Assembly (NCBI GenBank): GCA_036571765.1 | Contig: BROE01000013.1 | Location: 15,690,342 to 15,754,341, forward strand | DNA from: Plecoglossus altivelis | Lineage: Eukaryota > Chordata > Actinopteri > Osmeriformes > Plecoglossidae | Length of the DNA stretch: 64,000 nt | Direction of reading: 5' to 3' | Shown: piece by piece, positions 49,417 through 61,700 of the stretch | Position numbering within the stretch: the stretch's first letter is position 1 | Layout: the number at the start of each line of letters is the position of its first letter | The notes under the pieces: generated by a model | Told to the model about the DNA's origin: nothing | What the model saw: the letters and a program-made list of their open reading frames with translations, nothing else | Databases searched by the model: none | Made by a program: the position numbers and the translations under genes

Positions 49417-52282
49417 CGTGCAGACCTCCTCTCAGGGGCTTCCTGATGGAAGGAGACTTCTACGTGGCAGCCTCCCTAGCCACCACGCTCACCAAGCTGG
49501 CTCTGCGCTACGTGGGCATCGTCCCAGACAAGAAGAGACAGAATGTAAGCCCCTCGAGCCCAACGGCCACGCCCCCTCCAGGTCGTTCGATAGACGGCGA
49601 CTGAATTTGAATGGTGAAACTCAACCAGTGGCTTCAGTGTTAAAGTCTATTTCCCCCTCTCTCCACCCCTTCCTCCAGTCGTTTGTGGCGGAGGCCATGC
49701 TCATCATGGCCACGGTGCTCCACCTGGGCAAGTCATCTCTGCCCAAGAAGCCCATCACCGATGACGACGTGGACCGTATCTCGCTGTGCCTGAAGGTTCT
49801 GTCCGAGTGCTCGCCCCTCATGAACGACATCTTCAACAAGGAATGCCGCAAGTCGCTGTCCCACATGCTGGCTGTCCGGCTGGAGGAGGAGAAGCTGTCA
49901 CAGAAGGTCAGAAGGGTCCGGGGTGGGGGCGGGTCAGGGGACGAGCTCATCTATTGGTCAATACTGGACCCACATCTTTGTTGAGCTACACTGTGGGAAG
50001 ATGCAGTGAGAAAGGCTGGGAAGACATTCCCACTAGATTCACTTCCTCTATCCGTTGCTCGTCAGCGTGAGCACATGTCTGTCGCTGACTTGAATAATTG
50101 ACTGGTTGCTTCCTGTGTGTGTGTTAACCGCGTGTTGTGCGTGCGTGTGTCTTGCTTCGGTCTGCAGAAAGAGTCTGAGAAGAGGAATGTGACAGTGCAG
50201 GCGGACGACCCCATCTCCTTCATGCAGCTGACAGCCAAGAACGAGACCACCTCCAAGGAGGACCAGTTCCAGCTCAGCCTACTGGCAGCCATGGGCAACA
50301 CCCAGAGGAAGGAGGCGGCCGACCCCCTGGCCTCCAAGCTCAACAAGGTAGCTGCCCTCTTCTGTCCACAGGACACACGCTTGAGCGGTTGCAGTGCTTT
50401 CATGTTTGGAAGCCCTGTGTTATACCTTCAACCACCACCAGATGGCAGCCTAGCTCAGAGCAACCGTCAAACTGCGTTTTGATGTTCAATTCCAAGGCCG
50501 CAATGATGGATTTATTAGGAGTGACTGTTGAGGCTGTTTGTTAAGTCTTTTTTTATTCATAGGTGACTCAGCTGACAGGATTCTCAGACCCGGTGTATGC
50601 AGAGGCCTACGTTCACGTCAACCAGTACGACATCGTCCTGGACGTCTTAGTGGTCAACCAGACCAGCGACACCCTCCAGAACTGTACCCTAGAGCTGGCC
50701 ACGCTAGGTGAGGGGCCTCCTGGTGAACTGGGGTTCCACAACTGCTGTTGGCCTCAGCTTCATTCTGCTTGTGTGTGTGCGTCCGTGTTTGTGTGTGTGT
50801 GGGCAGCACGCATCTGTGGAACTAACCGGAACATTCCCAATCCCGCAGGTGACCTGAAGCTGGTGGAGAAGCCATCGCCTCTCACTCTGGCGCCTCACGA
50901 CTTCGCCAACATCAAAGCCAACGTCAAAGTGGCGTCCACGGAGAACGGGATCATATTTGGCAACATCGGTGAGATGGCTGCCGAGCTACTGTAGGAGACT
51001 GGCCGGGGTCAAATGCTATTTCTCCAGTCACCCTGTGGAAAGGTGCTGAGGTGTGCCTGTGTGTGTGTTTAGTGTATGACGTTTCGGGGGCAGCCAGTGA
51101 CAGGAACTGCGTGGTCCTCAGCGACATCCACATCGACATCATGGACTACATCCAGCCTGCCTCCTGCACAGACGCCGAGTTCCGACAGATGTGGGCCGAG
51201 TTTGAGTGGGAGAACAAGGTAGGCTAGCGGCCACTGGGCTTCTCCCCCTGCTGGCCCTCATCCGTCCACACGTTCTGGTGTCTGAGCAACCTGCAAACCT
51301 CCCATTGTGTTCCTGAGTGTCAGCGCTGAGACTGAGAGAGGAACATGTGTGTTTTCAAGGTGACGGTGAACACCAACATCACAGACCTGAACGATTACCT
51401 CCACCACATCCTCGGTTCCACCAACATGAAGTGTCTGACCCCTGAGAAGGTAACCGGAGCCACAGGAGGCTCAGTCTGTATGAAGACAAACTCTCCATTG
51501 AAACTTTTGATTACAACTAGTTTTTTTCTGCTGCCACTGTCTTAAATTTTTTTTTTAATCGGTCTAGTATGGGACTTGCAAGCCAGTCCTCCGATTGAAT
51601 CAATCATTTTGAGTGGAACAATGTACCACACGTGACATGGGGAGCAGGGTGTCTTTTGTATTCATCCTTTTAGATTCAGGCAATTATAATGATGATGAGA
51701 CGTCCTTTGTAACAGTCCTATCTTCAGTTAGCTCTGCTCTTCCCCGGGGCCTCCCTCCCTTCCCCCCAGCCAGCCAGCCAGCCAGGCAGGCAGGCAGGCA
51801 GGCAGGCAGATAGCAGGTGAAACGACGTGTTTTTCAAACTCCCTCCTCTCTCCGGCTCTCTCTCCAGGCACTCTCCGGATTCTGTGGCTTCATGGCGGCC
51901 AACCTGTACGCTCGTTCCATCTTCGGGGAGGACGCCCTGGCCAACGTGAGCATAGAGAAGCCCATCCACCTGGGGCCTGACGCTCCGGTCAACGGCCACA
52001 TCCGCATCCGGGCCAAGAGCCAGGTAGGTCCCTCTCTCTGCCGCTCCCCCCCCCCCCCCCCCGCCTCAAACCAGCACTTGTGTGCTCCGCCGCTGGGGAA
52101 AGGTGATCTGTGTGGTTGGACAATGTAAAATGGTTCTATAGCAGGTCGGGTGAAAGGATTTCCAAGAGGTATGTGCCCTATAGTGAGCCATGCATTCATG
52201 ATCAACGTCTCTTTCTTTAAAGGGCATGGCTTTGAGTCTGGGTGACAAAATCAACCTTTCCCAGAAGAAGACCGCAGTGTGA
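45365..52282 (+). CDS. COPB1: Coatomer subunit beta (beta-COP), 21 coding exons
   Basis: Core subunit of the COPI coat that drives Golgi-to-ER and intra-Golgi transport. Exons: 45365-45455, 45694-45923, 46301-46470, 46799-46913, 47024-47116, 47315-47452, 47845-47964, 48064-48171, 48358-48504, 48601-48746, 48866-48962, 49069-49142, 49424-49544, 49679-49906, 50168-50347, 50563-50707, 50849-50968, 51073-51218, 51360-51449, 51868-52023, 52223-52282. All are GT-AG and in phase. The adaptin-like HEAT-repeat trunk covers about residues 18-485, a linker follows, and the C-terminal appendage domain runs to SQKKTAV. The total is about 924 residues. The shortfall of 29 against human (953) lies entirely in exon 12, the trunk-appendage linker. 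There the usual longer exon (to 49208) would carry two in-frame TGA codons, so I used the GTGAGA donor at 49143. Confidence 0.95.
46488..46528. repeat. (GT)n microsatellite in COPB1 intron 3
   Basis: Interrupted GT repeat about 20 nt after the exon 3 donor. Confidence 0.85.
48172..48259. repeat. CpG-rich (GTGC/GT)n repeat at the COPB1 exon 8 donor
   Basis: The intron starts directly with GTGTGTGTGCG and continues as about 20 CGTG units. The repeat occupies nearly half of this 186-nt intron. Confidence 0.9.
48544..48570. repeat. (GT)n microsatellite in COPB1 intron 9
   Basis: About 13 GT units in a 96-nt intron. Confidence 0.9.
49069..49208 (+). other. COPB1: COPB1 linker exon with disrupted 3' half
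   Basis: In-frame reading from 49069 gives IPIVENG then a Gly/Arg-rich stretch and stops at TGA 49144-49146, with a second TGA at 49162-49164. The words that match beta-COP's conserved linker lie in different frames: GTYVT is read from 49152 in one frame, and KRKEGRPPLR, continuing into exon 13, in the original frame. Total length 140 nt still gives the right phase (2) for exon 13. So does the shorter form ending at 49142 (74 nt). Human has about 161 nt here. Confidence 0.7.
49303..49419. repeat. (GT)n microsatellite abutting the COPB1 exon 13 acceptor
   Basis: Long interrupted GT array ending in TGCGTGCGTG immediately before CAG at 49421-49423. It replaces the polypyrimidine tract. Confidence 0.95.
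51768..51811. repeat. (CCAG)n-(GCAG)n tetranucleotide repeat
   Basis: CAGC CAGC units switching to GGCA units, in COPB1 intron 19 about 60 nt before the exon 20 acceptor. Confidence 0.9.
52046..52062. repeat. Poly-C run (C17)
   Basis: Seventeen C about 20 nt after the COPB1 exon 20 donor. Length may be inexact in the assembly. Confidence 0.9.
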
Positions 52283-52545
52283 AGCGACTTCAGAACACTC
52301 TGTCACCTCTCCCTACTCTGGCAAGACGACTCTGCAGAAAGAAAGTCTCCTATCGCTTCCCTCTACTGTTCAGTTGTATTGCTTGTGTCTGCCTCCCCTG
52401 ATCACAGTAAACAAAAACGCTTTCTGGCCAGTTGCGTCGATACTGTTTAATGTGTGTATGAGAGAATGTTTTTCACCATCTGTTAGAAAACAGGCTCCTC
52501 CTAAGCGTCGTTGAAAGTGATGTCGTTGGCCTATCTATAGTTTTC

Positions 52546-52551
52546 AATAAA
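52546..52551 (+). promoter_or_regulatory. COPB1: COPB1 polyadenylation signal AATAAA
   Basis: Canonical AATAAA 264 nt after the stop codon, followed by TGTATGTTG about 5 nt later. Confidence 0.8.
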
Positions 52552-52569
52552 CCATGTATGTTGAACGGA

Positions 52570-54430
52570 CATGTTCACACAGCCTTTGTTCCTCTGTATT
52601 CATTACATGACGTTCACTTCTCTGCGGAAAAAGCAGAACGCGGTGAGAAACATCCTTTGTCTCGTTAAATTGCACGGAGGGTTATAAACGCAAGCTAAAA
52701 TGGATGATTCTTGAACGGGTTCCAAGTCCCAAGCTCCAATTTAACAAACGTGCAGTGATTATAATCAATGTCAATTGCAATCTTTGCCAAGTATGTTTCA
52801 AAAGATGTAGGAACCAAAATGGTTTCTCTTTTAGACTCGTCACATGTTGAAGCTATGCACAGACAGACTTGTGCCATTCAGCGTCAGAAAAACCATCACC
52901 TATGTGGGGGGGGGGGGACACTCCGAATTCCTTTCAGTGGAACGGAAATTACGTTCCATTTGCTTTTTTTCCGGAAAGGTTGTCGATCTAAAGCACCTCG
53001 CAACTCGTCTCAGAGGGGCGCACGCTTTTGCTCCAAGTAGTCAGCCAGAACAAGCACACGATATAACCATGAAATGAACGGTGATTGCAGGGAGAGTTTG
53101 AATAACAGTCTGAGGATGAATCGGAAGTGCTCAGAGTGCTGAAAACAAACCCTCAGAGTGAATCACAAGTTCTTTGTTCCTCTCCCTTTCTGTTCTGCCC
53201 TGCTGTGGATGGTGCAGAACTCGTCCGGCTAATAACTCAGATCTGAGTCACCTCCTCTCAGCGTCCTCTACTCCCCTGCATTAGCATGAGCAACAAAGAG
53301 CACATTTGCCGACAGTTCGACCCAATTTCTCCTTTTGCTGCAAAAACCTCCCCGATCAGCTGTCATTGTCAAAGCTCTAGTAGTTACAGACTGTCTGGGG
53401 CTGGTGGCCCACTGCTGAACTCTGACACATATCAGTCACTCCCTTGGTGGAGTGGAAGGACATATTCCCTGATGTTTGTGTTCAGGTCTCATAGCTGAGT
53501 GGGCTGGGCTTGTGACTAATTGAAATTCCTTGAATGCCTCTGGGAAGGTGTTGCAGAGGGGGAGTCTATTGGAATTTGTTCACTCAGGACTGGAAAAATA
53601 ATATAATCATCTATATAGACCCAGAAGGGAGAAGAGGATGATGATAAATCAAGTCTACTGTCATAAAATCAACATGTTGGAACACCAACAGCCCGGGACC
53701 ACAGAACCACAGAACGAGAATATTTAAGGGTAGGAAAAGTTTGAGGATGATTGTGAATGACTTGAAAGTGAGTGCAACATCATTCTTGGATGAAGGGTGA
53801 ATGGACACCCACATCTGGAATAAGACAGAGTAGCAGAGCTGCAGACGCAGTCATCCACAGCTAAGCCACACTTGTGTGAAATCTCTCACTCTGGATGTCT
53901 TAATAATGGCAAAAGGTGGCTGGAAGGTCAGTGGTCTCCACAGCTGTGACAACACAACCCAACACCTCCCATCCAGCTTCTTCACCCACATGACGTGTGA
54001 ATAGCTGCTAGATCTAGCATGAATTTCAATGCCATATTACTATATCAAATAATAATGTGAAGCCTAGACACGGTCCATTCAAAATATGAACACTCGGGTG
54101 TTATCATTATAAAGCTTTCATGACAATTAAGAAAACAAAATAAATAGGCCTATGCGACTGGCAGTTTTAATGATAATGACAGCATGCGCACTTCGGTGAT
54201 TAGGCTATTACCCAGGCATTTATTAAAAGGTGTTTGCTATATATTAATATGTAACTATTAAATAATAGTCTCGGGGAATCTTGGTTCAGTTCAGCGTGGT
54301 TGAGGTGAGATCCCTAGTAGCTTTTAAATGAGGCAACAGTCTAGAAAGTGCCCCTAGCGACAGACATTTGTATTGGGCTCACTCATTACTCCTATCTGTT
54401 TCACATCTACAACGCAGTGGCTGAAACACT
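52570..54430. other. COPB1-RRAS2 intergenic region
   Basis: No recognisable gene. It includes a G11 run at 52906-52918 and AT-rich stretches. Open frames here are short and anonymous. Confidence 0.6.
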
Positions 54431-54648
54431 GTAGCGGGGCGTATGGAGAAGCGTCCGCACAGCGCAGTGAGCAGTTAGCAAATCGCGCTATCCCGGTCTT
54501 TGAACGGATAAAAGCCAAGTTTATATTTTGGCTATTCTTTTAGCTCGCGTTTTCTGCCCTCCATTCTTTCAACTGCAGGCCTTTCATTGAAAAGTGGGTG
54601 TCTGCTCACTGGTGTTCAGGCAGCGGCGAGTGCGTAAGTGTGTCCTCG
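54431..54648 (+). promoter_or_regulatory. RRAS2: Presumed RRAS2 promoter and 5' UTR
   Basis: CpG content rises here compared with the flanks (for example around AGCGGGGCGTATGG, GCGTCCGCACAGCGC and CAGCGGCGAGTGCG), as expected for a housekeeping-type promoter. No TATA box is evident. The transcription start cannot be fixed. Confidence 0.4.
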
Positions 54649-54750
54649 ATGGCAGGGTGGAAGGACGGCTCGGTGCAGGAGAAGTATCGGCTGGTTGTGG
54701 TTGGAGGTGGCGGTGTCGGAAAGTCAGCCTTAACTATCCAATTTATCCAG
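54649..54750 (+). CDS. RRAS2: Ras-related protein R-Ras2 (TC21), first coding exon only
   Basis: A Ras-family small GTPase that signals at the plasma membrane. Only exon 1 (34 codons) is in the window. It contains the P-loop GGGGVGKS (residues 19-26) followed by ALTIQFIQ, and ends at a GTCAGT donor in phase 0, exactly at the usual Ras exon boundary before the switch I exon. The N-terminus MAGWKDGSVQEKYRLVV matches R-Ras2 rather than H/K/N-Ras or R-Ras, and is two residues shorter than human. The frame is open upstream to at least 54598, but no earlier ATG exists in it. I did not find the switch I, NKxD or CAAX exons before 64000, so intron 1 exceeds 9 kb. Its position beside COPB1 supports the call. 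Confidence 0.92.
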
Positions 54751-55762
54751 GTCAGTAGACTAATATTTGTCATATTTTCTACACACACTTTGCTCTGAAT
54801 ATGTGGATATTCGGGAGGGGAAGCTGATGAGAATGTGGACTCCACAGCGGATGCGGGGCTGATTTTCTTCTCGCAATACAGTCTGTTCTCAGAATAGGCC
54901 TGCTTCTTAGTCCTTTTTTTAAAAACTACGGAATTTCTGGAGTCTTTAAAGGAGGTTTCTAAACACTATTTGTACATTGACAGCTACATACAAATAACGT
55001 AATGTAGCTTACGTACACAGTGCTGTCTCACAGTGAACGAATATCGCCTGTGAAGAAATGCGAATTATGGGATGCACGCTGATTTGCAGTTTGTAACTTG
55101 AAAAGACCACTGTTAAGTCAATGACAACATATGACTGCGTTGCATGTGGTGTTAATTGCACAAGCGGGATTATGAGTTTATACACTTAACATAATTAGGC
55201 CTATTTGTACTCTGCTGTGAGACTTTCATACGCATACGAGCGTTTGTATAAGACGTAGATTGGTAAACGTTGACCTATTTCTTAACAAGCACAAGACATA
55301 TTAATGTTAGAAACTATTTTTAGTTTTGAACGATCGAATTATGTCACTCGAGGCTTCATGACATAAATCGTAGCATAGTCACAAATCACTGGCCACCATT
55401 GGATTGGCCACCCAGCGCGACTCCACTCTTGCTTGAAACAATAGCAGAACTTGAGGGCCTTGCTGTGCTTCAACATCATTCTCTGAAAATAAACGGTCAC
55501 GTCAAATTCATGTTTAAGCAAGTCGTTTTGTGTAAATGTTACACTTTGTCACAAGGAGGCAGGTCTTTTACACAAAAGTTTGATTTTAAAAGCGAGTATG
55601 TATGTGTGCGTCTAACATGTATATAATGAATAGATCTTAGTCCCGGGTGGAGAAGAAACAGTTGCAAGAGACAGACAGCTGCTGCTTTTTGAACAGTTGC
55701 TCATCAAGCCAAAGGTTTTCTCTTCCACAGTTGTCTTTTACAGCCTTGTCAATGGCATTCCA

Positions 55763-55779
55763 ACACACACACACGCACG

Positions 55780-55841
<62 letters not shown>
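55763..55841. repeat. (CA)n microsatellite in RRAS2 intron 1
   Basis: About 38 CA units with a few ACGC interruptions near the start. It is among the longest dinucleotide arrays in the window. Confidence 0.95.
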
Positions 55842-55843
<2 letters not shown>

Positions 55844-58718
55844 CAATGACTGGAAATGGAAGACCCCTTTTCTTTTAGAACACATCAGTGTGTCTGGTCC
55901 TCATCGTTCCTTTAGAACTCTGCATGAGGTGAGTGGTTGGCAGCGGCTTAGCCACAGTGACATACAATAGCAGGGGTAGCACGTGTTGAAGGAGGGGGCT
56001 GTTGTGACTTGAGGAACTAATAAAGGTTCAAAAAGCTCATTAAATCTATACCATGGCTAGAGGGATCACATTACTGCCCGCTGGAATCAGGCATTCTGGA
56101 TTCACATGGTACAATGAAACCTTTCAATTACTCTTGTTCTTTTGCAAATCCCTCACAGTTGTCAAGAGACTGCAGACCATGACCTGCCCTCATTTTACAC
56201 ATGAAACACGGCAGTTTGGATATTGCTATTGTCCTAACTTGGGACACGACTGTGGTGTAATTCGACAGTAATACCACCATCCCGATAACACGATTATATT
56301 AGTTATTTCCTCGTTCCCAACAGGGGCATGACGGTAATAACTGGGGGAACTGGCTGCTGTGTTTTTTTTATTGAAGTCAGACATGAAGTCACAGAGTTTT
56401 GAAAAGATGATGGATGTTGTTTGTGAACAAGGGAAGCGTTTAGGCCAGGGCATCAGTTTGCGGCTGAGTGATTGCCACTCGTACTGTTCTTTTCTGGATG
56501 ATTGCTTTGTCATGGCAACAGAGCCGTCTTGGAGCCCTTTGTTGTTTCACACAGATCACAGTGGGTCTGCAGACCCACTTATGACGCTTTTCATTAGACG
56601 AGAGGGGATACAGTGTGTTCTACGTGCATGCAGTTTCCCTGTCGACAACATGCTTGTCCGTATGTTCCCAGACTCCTTAGGAAACTACGGTCCAGCTCCG
56701 CAAACTAGCTTGGAAAGTGACCTTTAGGACAGAGCGGGGCTCCACACTCTCACAACAACAGAGGAAGGAGTCTCTAGCTCCAGTGCAAACCAAGCGGCCC
56801 GTAAACTGGACCTAGTTGAAAGCTGGACGTAGGTTTGAAAAATGCCCGTGTCGTACCCAAGACAACTTTGTTTTGTTAGTCTGCAGCTGGCTAAATAACT
56901 ACTTGAGCGTTGTAGCCTAAATCATTATTATGAGTTACTTGTTGCTCCGAGCAGGTCTTCTGAGGTGCAGCAGTCATACCAAATAAGTATTGCTGTTACA
57001 GAGACCTCGGATGATATTTTCCAAGGGGGGGAATGCCAGCTTTTGCGGGTCTCACATGTAAACACGTGTTCTGCAGCCGAAATGACTCACAGCAGCGTTC
57101 AACTTTTGAAATGAGTTGACAACCTAAATAGTTGCCTCATCGCAACGGACTAAAACAACAATTGAACTGTTGCCTATGAATCGGTGTCATGGGATTTAGA
57201 TGAAGAAAGTGAAAAGGACAATAGTAAGATATTGCGAAAAAAAATCTTTTACCAGCCATCTTTAACTGAGTTTGTGTTTTGCAAACCACTTTCACGCTTT
57301 TAGGCCCCTTACTCTGCGGGGTAATAGGATCTTAAGAGACAAGCTGTAGTTTTATAGAGTGTAAGCGCAAAACATGATCCACAGCCATCCTTTTCCAGAG
57401 CTCTCTATTAGTTCCCCTTGCCAGGGGAAAAAGCTCCCAGCTGGGTGTTGAGTCAAGGCTTTCCCATCCAGCTCTGTGGGAGGGTGGTGGAGAGGAGGGT
57501 GGGGGTGTAGCCTGAGTCATGTTGGGTTAATGATGGGACATCCGGAATCGAGGCCTTTTTGGAAAAGGAAGTGTATCCACTCCTGTTAGTTCTCTGAGGA
57601 CCTCCCAGAGCTGGATGGGAAAACAGTCCCTAGGAGAGGTGGGGGGGTCGAGGGGAGGGGGGGGGCACATGACTGGATCAAGTAAGGTGAATTTGTTGGC
57701 AAAAGCAAGAACTGACCTCATTGTGGACACAAAAAAATCCTCCGTTAAACAGAGATGTGTTTAATATGCTGCGGAATGTAAAGCCTATGTCCTCATAACA
57801 AGGCAGACCCAGCCACCGAGCGCGTGGAGAGGAAAGCCTTCCTTCAACTCTCCTCCAGAACAATCCGGGTCAGATCCTCTGGTCACTTGAGGTGTGCTCC
57901 TGGGAAGAGGAATGATGTCACCGTGACAATAGCAGAGCGACAGGTCACCACTGGGAGCTGTTAGGCTTGGTCCCTCAGCAGAGCCGGGCGTCGGTGACAT
58001 AACAGTGAGTCATCTGACAAGAGCGAGTGTTTTTTTTTGCGGAGCGTGACGTCACCAACACGTAGGACGGAAAACATGAGTTCCGCGTGACTAAGGGAAG
58101 GGGATGGAGGAGCCAGGAGGGTGTGTCTCATCTCAGGGTCACAGAGTTTATCAGAAGCAGCTCAGGTATTTTGGAAGAGAGGGGGTGTGAAGGCATAACC
58201 TCCCTAAAGCAGTCTGGCCAGCACTGTTAGCCCTGGTCACCCTCCTGCTAGGATTTGCTCTTATCACTGAGCCTCTGCTAGCTGCTGCTGTCGTCTCCCT
58301 CCTGTCTGAGGGCGAACAGCATCCAGACTAATGGAGGCCTGGCACATTATCTACACACCATTACAGGATCTCTTAGGCTGAAGACACATAAGGAGCACTT
58401 GATCTCTAACTCCCCCCTTCTCTTCCCCCTCGCCTCCCCTCCCGCTGTGGCTGGGTTCCCATTACGGAGGTATGAGGTCATCGAGCAGGAATGTTGTCCC
58501 GAGCAGTAATTGAATAAATAAAGATTAAGATGGAGGCCTGTCCTTGCATGGCATGTGGAAGCAAGGTGCTGTAATGACAGTGTTGGTGGTGGTGTGTGGG
58601 GAGGTGTGTGTGTGCTTTAGAGAGAGAGATAGAGGATAGCGGTGGGGGTTTTGGCATGCACATTTTCCCTGAAAAACACACAGCTGGCTGACTGAGAGAA
58701 GCGTTGTGCAGTGCTGAT

Positions 58719-58755
58719 GGTGTGTGTGTGTGTCTGTGTGTGTGTTGTGTGTGTA
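58719..58755. repeat. (GT)n microsatellite in RRAS2 intron 1
   Basis: GT repeat interrupted by CTGT and TGTTG. Confidence 0.85.
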
Positions 58756-61700
58756 TAGGTAACATTTCCACACGCAGCACAAGGTGCATGAAGACCAGAC
58801 AGTATTCAGAGCAGCACACTTGAAACCTATTTTTAGACATAGAATGCTACAACTTTACCCAGTGATACGTCACATACCATACCAATGATACGTAAAGCAA
58901 TACAGTTGCTTTTTAACTTTCTGTTTCCTTTGTGAAAGTGGGTTACCTCATGCATTCTAAGTGAGGACCAAAAACAGATGACATTCAGCCATGCTTTATA
59001 AGGTTTATAGATAAACAGAGATTAACGATACAAGGCTGTTTGGGTAGAGCGTGCGTGGGCATGCGTGAGTGTATTCGTCCACACAAGTGTGTGTGTGTGT
59101 ATGTGTGTGTGTGTGTTTGGAGTGGAAGCCAAGGTGGGTCCTAAAGCTGGTTGTTGGTTTAGCTCTGCAGGAGGGTCACCTGTTTGTTTCTCACAGAGCT
59201 GGCTCTCTGACAGAACGTTCCTCAGAAGTGAACCGAATGCGGGAAAGTCTCCTCTATGAGCCACTAAAACAACAAGTCACCTCCCCTGCTTTCTGACGAC
59301 CTCCGCGGCCTATTGTCATCAAATCTGAAGTTTTATTGGACATTCGGACAGAATTTCATGACGTTTTTAACGAACAAATAAAATAGGCCCATGTTTTTCA
59401 TCTGTGCAAATGAATTGTGAGTAGAGCTTCAATGACATAAGTGTTTTGTGGTTAGAATGATGTCATGTCATTCTGGAAGTGGACATTATTATTAACCATA
59501 CAGATCATTTAATCGGAACGGAAGAAAAAATTAGGAATAAAGACTGTAGCGAAATGTCTCCTGGAGGATTGGCGTTTTGAGACTCCAATTAGGACGTTAG
59601 CGCTGAAATCAGGTTCAGTGTTGATGTGCCAACAGACAGAGAGATAGTCAGGTTTCTGTACTGAGGTAAGTTTAGAGTAAACATACACAGAGTAGAGGCT
59701 TGATACATAACCAGGTGAGTTAGGGTGAGATACAGAGATAGCCCTGCCAGTACTCATCCTACTGTGTGTCTGCAATGACACCAGAGACAAACTGTGCTCT
59801 ATTTCAAAGTTTATGGAGAACTACTTCCCTGTTGTCCTGGTAACAGCCCCGAATCTGGCACAGTGCCATGGGGCAGACCAAAGGAATGTCCCACAGGAGG
59901 GGTGGGGGTGGGAATGGTTTCACCCTCCGTGTTGTGATTGTAAGCTCCAGAGATAGACCAGGCTCGCACACTGTCTTCCTGGGACTGAACTCCATGACCT
60001 GCCCAGCTGAGGGCAAGAGGTGTTTTATGTTATCAGTATCTATCCCTGACCCCCCCCCCCCATCCCATGTATAGTCACAGATGGACAGACGGACAGAGAG
60101 CAGAGACAGGGGGCTGACCAGTCCAAGCCGACACGTTTAGAGTGGCACTATGCTGTGGATAGTTTTGGTTACAGTACTTACTCAAAATACTCCAAAACGT
60201 CTTTTTGCCAGTGTGTTTGTATGTTGTGTGGTAGTTCAGCCTCCTACTTTTTCTCTTATTTTCTCTTTTTTTTTGTCTATGTTTTTACTCATGTGGCTTC
60301 ACAGGGGCCACGCTTGAGTTTATCCTGTTTACTGCATGTGTTAACCACAGGAAGACACACAGCTTCATCTCTAGGTTGCATGCAAACACTCACACGCACC
60401 TTTAAAACAACTTGGATTGACAGTTAGTCAAAACAAAACCTTCAAAGATGTGAGATATATCTCACCCCTGACAAGGTTTTTCTGACACTTGAAAGTGCGC
60501 CTGGTCCTCAGACGTTCTCAGTTTCTATTTCCACTCCTTCACCCCCTCAACATTCATGTCACGGTTCCGCCAACTTGGTGCGACTGCGACTGTGTTGCAA
60601 GGGAGACGATCCAACGCGCATGTGTTTCTGTTCACATAATCACTTCCTAGCATGAATAGGAACAGATTAGAGTGAGGCTGGCTGCCTGGGGCTGTGTCAC
60701 ATTTAATGGTCTGCACAGACGGAACATATGCCTGCCATCTCCCAGCTCTGAGCCACGGTGTCGGCTTCCTAGTCGGTCTCCTGGCCTCTCCACTCCTCAG
60801 CAGGCCCCCGTCACGTACGACGAGGGGGTTGTCAGACCGCAGCAGGGGTCCGGCAGACCCTGACGTGTGTGAACGTCCTGGCTGACCCGCTCCTCTGCGA
60901 GGCGCTCCCCCGCACGCCTGCCACAGCCATGTCATTGTACAGCTCGGATCGATGCGGCCGTATCCATAACAGCGATGGATTGCGCTCCGTCTTTCAGATA
61001 ATGAAACCACTTTACGTTGAATGAGGGGAAAAAGGGGGTTGGGTGGGTAGGGAGACAGGGGCGTGCAGGGGAGGGGGGGGGTGATGTAGTTCAGTAGAAC
61101 TGCGGATCTGCTAAATGGGCTTCCTTCGTCATTTGCAAAAGGCATGTTTAGTGGTTTGTTGAGGTGCCTGTGTGTTTTGCTTTGCCAGAGTTTGGTCACC
61201 GTGACAACTCACCGTCAGCTGCAGGATGGCCTGAGGGCCTGGATCTGCCTCACCCCTCCCAGATCTCCTCTCCCCTTCCCTCTGATCTCCCAGCTGGGAG
61301 GGTGTTAGCCATGGAGGAGGCTGCGTTGCTGATCAGACGACATCACAAAAGACTCCCTGAGGCCTTTTCTGACAAGGGCCTTTAGCTGTGGCCACTGGGG
61401 TGGGTTTTTCCTCTGCTTCTGTCTGTCTGCCTCACTGTTCTCTACCTCTCCTGAACGGACAGAGAGAGAGAGGACAGCAGGCGCGAGGAGAGAAGGCCGA
61501 AGGAGGACTGTGCGCTGCTTGCACTGAGCTGAGCTGCGCAGACTGCCTGCAACCACAAACACAGCAGTGTGTGTGGTCATTTCCCCTCTGGGGTTTGTTT
61601 ATGCTTTCTGTTCACCACAGGCTCACAACTCCACCGGCTATAACAATGTCACCGTTCATCAAACAGGTAGATCCCGCCAGATCTCACAGAACCGGTCTGT

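Noticed and set aside
60525..61199. 224-codon minus-strand open frame in RRAS2 intron 1
   Set aside because: Mixed composition but no known motif, no splice-like ends and no similarity I recognise. A protein search against fish proteomes would settle it.
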